A stretch of 6,210 bases of DNA from Methanolobus sp. UBA474 (GTDB taxonomy: Archaea > Halobacteriota > Methanosarcinia > Methanosarcinales > Methanosarcinaceae). The stretch spans positions 2,144 through 8,353 of the forward strand of contig DANZ01000047.1 in NCBI GenBank assembly GCA_002501695.1, read 5' to 3'. The translations under genes and the position numbers were made by a program. Shown piece after piece: positions 1-4,720 of the stretch. The notes beneath the pieces are model-generated. The model made no database searches. It saw nothing but the letters and a program-made list of their open reading frames with translations, and was not told the origin of the DNA. The number at the start of each line of letters is the position of its first letter. Position 1 is the stretch's first letter.

Positions 1-216
1 TCCGATGCATACGCAGAGAAGCTTAACTCTGTACTGGACTACTTCGGACAGCTTGATGAGGTTGATACTGAAGGCGTGGAGCCCACTTATCATGTAATGG
101 ATATTGTTAACGTATTCAGGGAAGATGTAGCCAGGCCGTCCCTGCCCCAGGAAGAAGTGCTCGCGAACACAGAGCACAAGCATGAAGGCAATTTCAGGGC
201 TCCGAGGATAATGTGA
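1..216 (+). CDS. gatC: GatC, subunit C of Asp-tRNA(Asn)/Glu-tRNA(Gln) amidotransferase, 5' partial
   Basis: The reading frame is open from base 1 and stops at TGA 214-216, giving the last 71 residues. The family is usually about 90-100 residues, so roughly 20-25 N-terminal residues lie upstream. The motif LNSVLDYFGQLDEVDTEGVE followed by PTYHVMDIVNVFREDV is the GatC core, and the C-terminus FRAPRIM matches the usual F-[KR]-x-P-[KR] ending. GatC is a small belt-like protein that wraps around GatA and GatB and stabilises the complex; it has no catalytic residues. It is followed at once by gatA and gatB, the usual archaeal and bacterial partners, so the identification is secure despite the missing 5' end. 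Confidence 0.93.
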   Translation, partial: SDAYAEKLNSVLDYFGQLDEVDTEGVEPTYHVMDIVNVFREDVARPSLPQEEVLANTEHKHEGNFRAPRIM

Positions 217-219
217 GGT
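215..219 (+). promoter_or_regulatory. Shine-Dalgarno site of gatA, overlapping the gatC stop codon
   Basis: GAGGT overlaps the last two bases of the gatC TGA. Two in-frame ATGs follow, at 220 and 226. The site touches the first (0 nt spacing) but lies 6 nt before the second, the normal distance, so it favours 226 as the start. Ribosomes finishing gatC would be sitting on this site, which suggests translational coupling. Confidence 0.7.
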
Positions 220-225
220 ATGTGT

Positions 226-1653
226 ATGGCAGCATGGACAGACATTTCAGGCATTAAAGAGCGTATCGCAGCAAGCTCTGCGGAAGAAGTGACAGCCTCA
301 TACCTTGAGACCATCGGGAAAAGCAGGATCAACGGCTTTACGACCGTATGGGACAGGGCGCTGGAGGTTGCCAGGGGAATAGATAAGGACGGAAGCAGCG
401 GGCTCCTGGCGGGAGTGCCTATCGCCATCAAGGAGAACATTTCCACGGCAGGGCTCTCCACAACATGCTCCTCCAGGATATTGCAGGGCTACGTGCCACC
501 TTACGATGCGCACGTCATCGAGAAGCTCAAGGCGGCAGGCGCCGTTATCCTTGGAAAGACCAATATGGATGAGTTTGCCATGGGCACATCCACGGAATCC
601 AGCTATTACGGGCCCACGCTCAACCCCTGGGATACCGGCAGGGTACCCGGAGGCTCATCCGGCGGCAGCGCGGCAGTTGTCGCGGCAGGGGAAGTGCCAG
701 TATCCCTCGGATCGGATACCGGCGGGTCTGTGAGATGTCCCGCAGCCTTCTGTGGCGTGGTGGGGCTGAAGCCGACATACGGTGCTGTTTCCAGGTACGG
801 GCTTATCTCTTATGCCAATTCCCTGGAACAGATAGGGCCAATGGCAACCACAGTGACAGATATTGCACTGCTCATGGATGTCATCGGCGGCCACGACCGG
901 AGGGACAGCACATCCATCAAAAGAGAGAACAGGTACACAGATGCTCTGAAGGATGATGTGAAGGGCCTGAAGATAGGCGTGCCTGAAGAGTATCTCGGTG
1001 AAGGCATCGACGAAAATGTTGAAAAGACTGTGTGGGATGCTATCGGGAAGTACGAGGATATGGGTGCTTCCTGGAAAAAGGTGTCACTGCCGCATACCAA
1101 ATACGCCCTGGCCTCATATTATATCATAGCCATGAGCGAGGCATCATCCAACCTTGCCCGCTTTGACGGCACAAGGTACGGTTTAAGGGTTGAAGGGGAC
1201 AACTGGCACATAATGGCATCAAAGACCCGTGCGCAGGGATTCGGCGAAGAGGTCAAGCGCAGGATATTGCTTGGTACATACGCCCTGTCTGCCGGATATC
1301 ATGATAAGTACTATCTCAAGGCGCTCAAGGTAAGGACCCTTGTAAAGCAGGATTTCGACCGGGCACTTGCTGATGTGGACGTGCTAATGGCACCCACGAT
1401 GCCGACACCGGCTTTTAAGATCGGCGAGAAGATCAACGATCCGCTCTCACTGTATCTGGCGGATGTGAACACAGTGCCGGTCAATCTTGCAGGCGTACCT
1501 TCCATATCAGTTCCCTGCGGATTTACAGGCGGGCTCCCCGTCGGGTTGCAGATAATCGGCAGGCACTTTGATGAGAACACCATACTCAGGGCTGCCTACA
1601 GCTTTGAACAGAATACCGGCCATCACACAAAGAGGCCCGGGGAGGTGGCATAA
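226..1653 (+). CDS. gatA: GatA, glutaminase/amidase subunit A of the tRNA-dependent amidotransferase
   Basis: GatA hydrolyses glutamine and passes the ammonia to GatB, which amidates mischarged tRNA in the cytoplasm. The protein is an amidase-signature family member of 475 residues, the normal length. The Ser-cis-Ser-Lys triad is intact: Lys69 in GVPIAIKEN, Ser144 in PGGSSGGS and nucleophile Ser168 in SDTGGSVR, with the same spacing as Lys79/Ser154/Ser178 of Staphylococcus aureus GatA. Arg346 and Asp413 fall where the glutamine-binding Arg358 and Asp425 of that enzyme are expected. The ATG at 226 is preferred over the one at 220 (477 residues) because only 226 has a properly spaced Shine-Dalgarno site. 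The gene lies between gatC and gatB. In archaea Gln-tRNA is made by the separate GatDE enzyme, so this complex probably serves Asp-tRNA(Asn); that is family knowledge, not visible here. Confidence 0.97.
   Translation: MAAWTDISGIKERIAASSAEEVTASYLETIGKSRINGFTTVWDRALEVARGIDKDGSSGLLAGVPIAIKENISTAGLSTTCSSRILQGYVPPYDAHVIEKLKAAGAVILGKTNMDEFAMGTSTESSYYGPTLNPWDTGRVPGGSSGGSAAVVAAGEVPVSLGSDTGGSVRCPAAFCGVVGLKPTYGAVSRYGLISYANSLEQIGPMATTVTDIALLMDVIGGHDRRDSTSIKRENRYTDALKDDVKGLKIGVPEEYLGEGIDENVEKTVWDAIGKYEDMGASWKKVSLPHTKYALASYYIIAMSEASSNLARFDGTRYGLRVEGDNWHIMASKTRAQGFGEEVKRRILLGTYALSAGYHDKYYLKALKVRTLVKQDFDRALADVDVLMAPTMPTPAFKIGEKINDPLSLYLADVNTVPVNLAGVPSISVPCGFTGGLPVGLQIIGRHFDENTILRAAYSFEQNTGHHTKRPGEVA
1641..1648 (+). 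promoter_or_regulatory. Strong Shine-Dalgarno site of gatB inside the gatA 3' end
   Basis: GGAGGTGG lies within the last codons of gatA, 5 nt before the gatB ATG at 1654. It is a near-perfect match to the archaeal 16S rRNA 3' end. The gatA TAA directly abuts the gatB ATG, so the two genes are probably translationally coupled, as expected for subunits needed in equal amounts. Confidence 0.8.
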
Positions 1654-3075
1654 ATGGTATACGATAATCCGGATGGTGTCAGGATAGGATTGGAAGTGCA
1701 TGTCCAGCTGAACAAGCTTAACACAAAGCTGTTCTGTGGCTGTTCCACGGACTATCACGATGATGAACCCAATACCCATGTTTGTCCTGTGTGCCTGGGA
1801 CTTCCGGGCTCACTGCCTGTGATCAATGAGAAAGCCGTTGATTTCGCCATGAAGATAGGGCTCGCCCTTAACTGTGAGATAGTGGGGCAGACCCAGTTCC
1901 ACAGGAAGAACTACTACTACCCGGACCTGCCAAAAGGATTCCAGACCACCCAGTACGACTATCCGATAGCCAGCAGGGGAAAGGTCATCATCGAAGGGGA
2001 GGACGGAGAACGTGTGATCGGGGTCACCCGTGCACATATGGAGGAAGATCCCGGAAGGCTGCAGCATATAGGCTCCATCGAGAAGTCCAAGGGTACGTTC
2101 ATCAACTACAACCGTTCGGGTATGACGCTTATCGAGATCGTCAGCGACCCGGACATGAGAAGCCCTAAGGAGGCGAGGCGCTACCTGGACAAGCTCAGGA
2201 GCATACTGGACTATCTGGATGTGTTCAACGGCGACCTGGAAGGTGCCATGAGAGTGGACGCCAACGTTTCAGTTTTTGGAGGCGACCGTGTGGAGGTCAA
2301 GAACATCTCATCCTTCAAGGGTGCCGAAAGGGCTCTGCTGTATGAGATAATGAGACAGAAGAACCACATACGCCGCGGCGGGAAGATAGTCCTGGAAACA
2401 AGGCATTTCGATGAGGCAAGAGGTGTCACCATTTCCATGCGTACCAAGGAAGAGGAGCACGACTACCGTTATTTCCCCGAGCCAGACCTCGTGCCAATGA
2501 GGGTTGCCGACAGAGTCCCTGATATCCTGAAGACACTGCCCGAGCTGCCTGATGCAAAGCGTGAGCGCTTCAACAGCCAGTACGGGATAGCGGACATGCA
2601 CGCCAGGGCCCTGACCATACAGATCAAGGTCGCGGATTTCTATGAAGAGGTCGCGTTAAAAGCAGACCCTAAAGATGCGGCAGTATGGGTTGCTGATATC
2701 CTCAAGGGTGAACTTAATTACCGTGACCTGGATGTCGATGCATTCCGGATGGAAGACATTGTCGAGATCATCAGCCTTGTAAAGCAGGACAGGATCACCG
2801 AGCAGAGCGGTGTGCAGATAATCCGCACGATCCTTGACGAAGGCGGCAGACCGCAGGACATAGTTGTATCAAAGGGCCTGCTCAAGGTGGAGGATGACAT
2901 TGTTGCAAAGGCAGTGGAAGAGGCGATCGCTGAAAGTCCTGAAGCCGTTACGGATTATCTTGCAGGCAAGGAGAAGTCCCTGAATTTCATCGTGGGAAAG
3001 GTCATGCAGAAGACAAAAGGACGTGCCGATGCCCGTGAAGCCAGAGAGAAGGTGCTTGCCGGGATCAATAAGTGA
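1654..3075 (+). CDS. gatB: GatB, tRNA-binding kinase/transamidase subunit B of the amidotransferase
   Basis: GatB binds the mischarged tRNA, phosphorylates the aspartyl (or glutamyl) group with ATP and exchanges the phosphate for ammonia from GatA. The protein is 473 residues, a normal length. The N-terminal cradle domain carries the family signature IGLEVHVQL (residues 11-19), then FCGCS and VCPVCLGLPGSLP. Cys28, Cys30, Cys44 and Cys47 form a CxC-x13-CxxC set that probably binds zinc, as in many GatB proteins. Further motifs are FHRKNYYYPDLPKGFQ (about 83-98), THE-like RAHMEEDPGR and DYRYFPEPDLVP (about 270-281). The last ~150 residues form the helical and YqeY-type tail used for tRNA binding. 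Start and stop are unambiguous; the gene begins directly after the gatA stop. No defect was seen. Confidence 0.98.
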   Translation: MVYDNPDGVRIGLEVHVQLNKLNTKLFCGCSTDYHDDEPNTHVCPVCLGLPGSLPVINEKAVDFAMKIGLALNCEIVGQTQFHRKNYYYPDLPKGFQTTQYDYPIASRGKVIIEGEDGERVIGVTRAHMEEDPGRLQHIGSIEKSKGTFINYNRSGMTLIEIVSDPDMRSPKEARRYLDKLRSILDYLDVFNGDLEGAMRVDANVSVFGGDRVEVKNISSFKGAERALLYEIMRQKNHIRRGGKIVLETRHFDEARGVTISMRTKEEEHDYRYFPEPDLVPMRVADRVPDILKTLPELPDAKRERFNSQYGIADMHARALTIQIKVADFYEEVALKADPKDAAVWVADILKGELNYRDLDVDAFRMEDIVEIISLVKQDRITEQSGVQIIRTILDEGGRPQDIVVSKGLLKVEDDIVAKAVEEAIAESPEAVTDYLAGKEKSLNFIVGKVMQKTKGRADAREAREKVLAGINK

Positions 3076-3118
3076 CATCCTGCACAACTGGAGTTCAGCC
3101 TTCATGATTTAAGGATCA

Positions 3119-3134
3119 CGGGGCATTTGCCCCG
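3119..3134 (+). terminator. GC-rich hairpin downstream of gatB, probable part of a terminator
   Basis: CGGGGC and GCCCCG form a perfect 6-bp stem around an ATTT loop, starting 43 nt after the gatB stop. ATCA (3115-3118) and TGAT (3137-3140) can extend the stem past a 2-nt bulge. The sequence after it is T/A-rich but has no long T run. Archaeal termination relies mainly on T-rich tracts, so the hairpin may rather protect the mRNA 3' end. The identification rests on position and structure only. Confidence 0.5.
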
Positions 3135-3138
3135 CATG

Positions 3139-3157
3139 ATATCTTTAAATTAGATAT
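3139..3157. repeat. AT-rich inverted repeat between the convergent genes
   Basis: ATATCT and AGATAT are perfect 6-bp arms around a 7-nt spacer (TTAAATT). It lies 4 nt after the GC-rich hairpin, between the ends of gatB and the winged-helix gene. The symmetric AT-rich structure could end transcription from either side. In an AT-rich spacer such a dyad could also arise by chance. Confidence 0.4.
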
Positions 3158-3160
3158 GCC

Positions 3161-3175
3161 TCGGAGAAAAAGATG
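3161..3175 (-). terminator. Oligo-T terminator tract of the winged-helix gene
   Basis: Read on the - strand, this stretch gives CATCTTTTTCTCCGA beginning 3 nt after the stop codon of the regulator gene. A run of five T followed by CT is the usual form of an archaeal intrinsic terminator. There is no strong hairpin just upstream, which archaea do not need. Confidence 0.5.
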
Positions 3176-3177
3176 CT

Positions 3178-3528
3178 TCATTTGAGGTCGTGCTGTGACT
3201 CCACGTTTGCCAGGAAAGCCTCGCCGCGCGGGGTCAGGTAATATTCGGACTTGCCTTCCTTTTCCTCTTTTTCGATATAGAGAGTATCTTCAAGCAGTTG
3301 CAGATCGAACTTTGCATGCACATCATCAAGCTTGAACTCTTCCTTTATTCTATCGTAACTCATCCTGCCTTCTTCACCAAGTTTTTTCATCATGCTTCTG
3401 CGCACAGGATTCTGGAGTGCTTCCAATCCGGCCTTATGGTCCTCGGTGGGATTTGCCTTGAGCTTCCCTTCTTTTTTTGCTTTCTCGTACCATTCCTGTC
3501 TTCGTTTCATCAGTTCTTCATCAACCAT
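3178..3528 (-). CDS. Small winged-helix (ArsR-like) DNA-binding protein, target unknown
   Basis: The product is 116 residues and looks like a single-domain cytoplasmic transcription regulator. After a charged N-terminal helix (about 1-25), GLEALQNPVRRSMMKKLGEE (34-53) is the first helix of an ArsR-type winged helix, RMSYDRIKEEFKL (55-67) is the helix-turn-helix region, and YIEKEEKEGKSEYYLTPRGE (84-103) forms the wing ending in the typical LTPRG turn. No cysteine or histidine cluster for metal sensing is present, so the ligand is unknown. The ATG at 3528 is chosen; a TTG at 3537 would add three residues but falls on the predicted transcription start and inside a palindrome. No strong Shine-Dalgarno is seen, so the mRNA probably has a very short leader. 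The gene converges on gatB and diverges from rpl40e, so its neighbours do not reveal its target; self-regulation is plausible. Confidence 0.85.
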   Translation of the reverse strand: MVDEELMKRRQEWYEKAKKEGKLKANPTEDHKAGLEALQNPVRRSMMKKLGEEGRMSYDRIKEEFKLDDVHAKFDLQLLEDTLYIEKEEKEGKSEYYLTPRGEAFLANVESQHDLK

Positions 3529-3536
3529 AGCAATCA

Positions 3537-3551
3537 ATCATTATTAATGAT
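3537..3551. promoter_or_regulatory. Perfect 15-bp palindrome, candidate operator of the winged-helix gene
   Basis: ATCATTA and TAATGAT are perfect 7-bp arms around one central T. The site lies between the probable TATA box (3558-3566) and the start codon (3528) of the winged-helix gene on the - strand. A dimeric winged-helix protein bound here would block transcription initiation, so negative autoregulation is the simplest reading. The arms are AT-rich, and function is inferred from position and symmetry. Confidence 0.5.
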
Positions 3552-3557
3552 GATAGT

Positions 3558-3566
3558 GATAAATAA
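3558..3566 (-). promoter_or_regulatory. Probable TATA box of the winged-helix gene
   Basis: On the - strand the sequence reads TTATTTATC. Its centre is about 34 nt before the ATG at 3528, which places the transcription start near 3537 and gives a leader of about 10 nt. A second AT-rich candidate (TTTATTCTTTATCC on the - strand, about 3583-3596) lies further upstream and cannot be excluded. Confidence 0.45.
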
Positions 3567-3635
3567 GCTTTGCTTAGGAAAGGATAAAGAATAAATCCTA
3601 GAAGGGGGATTTGAAGCCAGTATGTGTGACCCGGC

Positions 3636-3653
3636 CCAATAGGCACCTGTTGG
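3636..3653. repeat. Inverted repeat upstream of the rpl40e TATA box
   Basis: CCAATAGG and CCTGTTGG are 8-bp arms with one mismatch (a G-U pair if transcribed) around a 2-nt spacer. The repeat sits just upstream of the rpl40e TATA element, where archaeal activators often bind, and abuts a second dyad starting at 3654. No regulator is known for it. Confidence 0.45.
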
Positions 3654-3673
3654 CAAAACAATTATATGTTTTG
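3654..3673. promoter_or_regulatory. Inverted repeat enclosing the rpl40e TATA element, candidate operator
   Basis: CAAAACA and TGTTTTG are perfect 7-bp arms around ATTATA, which is itself the core of the likely TATA box. A protein bound to both arms would compete with TATA-binding protein. The next bases outward (3653/3674) mismatch and the following pair (3652/3675) matches again. Confidence 0.5.
3661..3668 (+). promoter_or_regulatory. Probable TATA box of the rpl40e / ether-lipid operon
   Basis: ATTATATG is preceded by purine-rich GGCAAAAC, a reasonable TFB-recognition element. Initiation about 25 nt downstream would fall near 3690 and give a leader of roughly 55 nt before the rpl40e ATG. 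A weaker alternative, TATTATC at about 3692-3698, is closer to the gene. Confidence 0.5.
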
Positions 3674-3733
3674 ACCTTCATGTAAGCAGCCTATTATCAT
3701 TCTAATCCATTTAGTCATAAAGTCACAATAATA

Positions 3734-3739
3734 AGGTGA
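3734..3739 (+). promoter_or_regulatory. Shine-Dalgarno site of rpl40e
   Basis: AGGTGA lies 5 nt before the ATG at 3745 and matches the archaeal anti-Shine-Dalgarno sequence well. It fixes the start of this very short gene. Confidence 0.75.
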
Positions 3740-3744
3740 AGATC

Positions 3745-3894
3745 ATGGCAAGATTCCCAGAAGCTGAAAACAGAATACTTAACAAGAAGATATGTATGAA
3801 ATGTAATGCACGCAATGCAAGCCGTGCAACCAGGTGCAGGAAATGCAGCAGTGAAAGCCTGCGTCCAAAATCCAAGGAAGCCAAGGGTGGCTGA
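3745..3894 (+). CDS. rpl40e: Large-subunit ribosomal protein eL40 (L40e)
   Basis: This 49-residue, strongly basic protein starts MARFPEAENRILNKKICMKC and belongs to the archaeal/eukaryotic eL40 family; in eukaryotes it is made as a ubiquitin fusion, in archaea as the free protein. Cys17, Cys20, Cys31 and Cys34 form the CxxC-x10-CxxC zinc-binding site (CMKC and CRKC). The length and all four ligands are normal for archaea. It sits on the 50S subunit near the factor-binding region. It has its own promoter region and Shine-Dalgarno site and is followed after 6 nt by the ether-lipid synthase gene, probably in the same mRNA. Confidence 0.97.
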   Translation: MARFPEAENRILNKKICMKCNARNASRATRCRKCSSESLRPKSKEAKGG

Positions 3895-3900
3895 TCTTTC

Positions 3901-4647
3901 TTGATCCAAGTGGAAAAGTACCTGAACGGGATCGCAGAACGCGAGGGTACAGTTCACTTGACACTCATCGACCCTGCATCCCAGTCTCCTGAAGAGGCAG
4001 CAGAGATAGCCTTTGCCGCAGCGCAGGGAGGTACGGATGCTATCATGGTCGGCGGTTCCACCGGAGCCGGAGGAGTGCTGCTGGACCAGACACTCCTGAA
4101 AATAAAAGAACGCACAGATAAGCCGACAATACTTTTTCCCGGAAACGCCGCGGGCATCAGCAGGCATGCAGATGCGATATTCTTTATGAGCCTCCTGAAT
4201 TCCAGGGACCTTAATTACGTAACTGCAAACCAGGCAATGGGAGCACCCCTTGTCTACAAGAGCGGCATCGAGCCTATTTCCATGGCATACATCATCGTAG
4301 AACCCGGCGGTACCGTAGGCTGGGTAGGGGATGCAAAGCTCATTCCAAAGAACAAGCCGGAGATAGCGGTTGCCTATGCACTTGCAGGAAAATACCTGGG
4401 GATGCATTACACATACCTGGAAGCAGGTTCCGGGGCTGACGAGCCGATAAGGCCGGAGATGATAGCTGCGGTCAAGCACGTCCTCGGAGACAATAAACTT
4501 ATAATAGGCGGGGGCATACGCGATGCTGCAACCGCAAAGCAGTGTGCGCTTGCCGGCGCGGATATGATCGTTACGGGCACGGTGGTTGAAAAAAGCTCCA
4601 ACGTCACCGCAAAGATCGAAGAACTGGTATCAGCCATCAAGAGCTGA
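3901..4647 (+). CDS. Geranylgeranylglyceryl phosphate synthase (GGGPS)
   Basis: This enzyme joins sn-glycerol-1-phosphate to geranylgeranyl diphosphate, making the first ether bond of archaeal membrane lipids. The 248-residue protein is a PcrB-type TIM barrel. It shows the magnesium/diphosphate motif LTLIDPA with Asp24, VGGSTG with Ser53, then ILFPGNAAGIS and FMSLLNSRD. YLEAGSGA (172-179), GGGIRD (203-208) and VTGTVVE (224-230) form the glycerol-1-phosphate site. The start is TTG at 3901, because this gives an MIQVEKYL N-terminus like relatives and lies 10 nt after GGTGG (3886-3890) in the end of rpl40e. A GTG at 3910 is too far from that site and would cut off conserved residues. The gene is 6 nt after rpl40e and followed by a T-rich terminator-like tract. 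The low-efficiency start codon may keep expression below that of the ribosomal protein. Confidence 0.96.
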   Translation: MIQVEKYLNGIAEREGTVHLTLIDPASQSPEEAAEIAFAAAQGGTDAIMVGGSTGAGGVLLDQTLLKIKERTDKPTILFPGNAAGISRHADAIFFMSLLNSRDLNYVTANQAMGAPLVYKSGIEPISMAYIIVEPGGTVGWVGDAKLIPKNKPEIAVAYALAGKYLGMHYTYLEAGSGADEPIRPEMIAAVKHVLGDNKLIIGGGIRDAATAKQCALAGADMIVTGTVVEKSSNVTAKIEELVSAIKS

Positions 4648-4661
4648 TCCCCCGGGTGCGA

Positions 4662-4679
4662 TCTTCTTTTTTACTTCTA
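4662..4679 (+). terminator. T-rich terminator tract after the ether-lipid gene
   Basis: TCTTCTTTTTTACTTCTA, with a run of six T at 4667-4672, begins 14 nt after the stop codon. It follows a GC-rich stretch containing CCCGGG. This is the usual form of an archaeal intrinsic terminator. It may separate the rpl40e operon from the ATPase gene downstream, or allow partial read-through. Confidence 0.55.
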
Positions 4680-4713
4680 TTCTTATTGATATTCCATTGA
4701 TTTCCAACGAGGT
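4680..4713 (+). promoter_or_regulatory. Possible TATA region and Shine-Dalgarno site of the AtwA-like gene
   Basis: The AT-rich TTCTTATTGATATTCC (4680-4695) lies 25-40 nt before the ATG at 4721 and could be a TATA element giving a short leader. GAGGT (4709-4713) is 7 nt before the ATG and is a good Shine-Dalgarno site. The ribosome site is clear; the promoter is weak and uncertain. Confidence 0.45.
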
Positions 4714-4720
4714 TTTGACA

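Noticed and set aside
1760..1766. Second ATGATGA C-box-like match inside gatB
   Set aside because: No D box at a suitable distance; it encodes conserved-region Asp codons of GatB.
3547..3553. ATGATGA, matching the C box of archaeal C/D guide RNAs
   Set aside because: No CTGA D box or internal C'/D' pair follows within the usual 50-60 nt, and the bases belong to the palindrome of the regulator promoter.
3298..3594. Open frame of 98 codons on the + strand opposite the winged-helix gene
   Set aside because: It lies mostly antisense to the regulator, has no Shine-Dalgarno site, and the phenylalanine-rich translation is the mirror of Lys/Glu codons.
3593..3612. AAATCC/GGATTT inverted repeat as a terminator or operator
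   Set aside because: Arms are only 6 bp with an 8-nt spacer and no T tract; no support beyond the symmetry itself.
3715..4479. Open frame of 254 codons on the - strand opposite rpl40e and the ether-lipid gene
   Set aside because: It is antisense to two firmly identified genes, is rich in Cys, His and Phe as expected from reverse reading, and has no recognisable domain.
4646..4663. Pair of GATC sequences around CCCGGG after the ether-lipid gene as a stem-loop
   Set aside because: Only 4 bp can pair and the inner bases mismatch; the T tract alone explains termination better.
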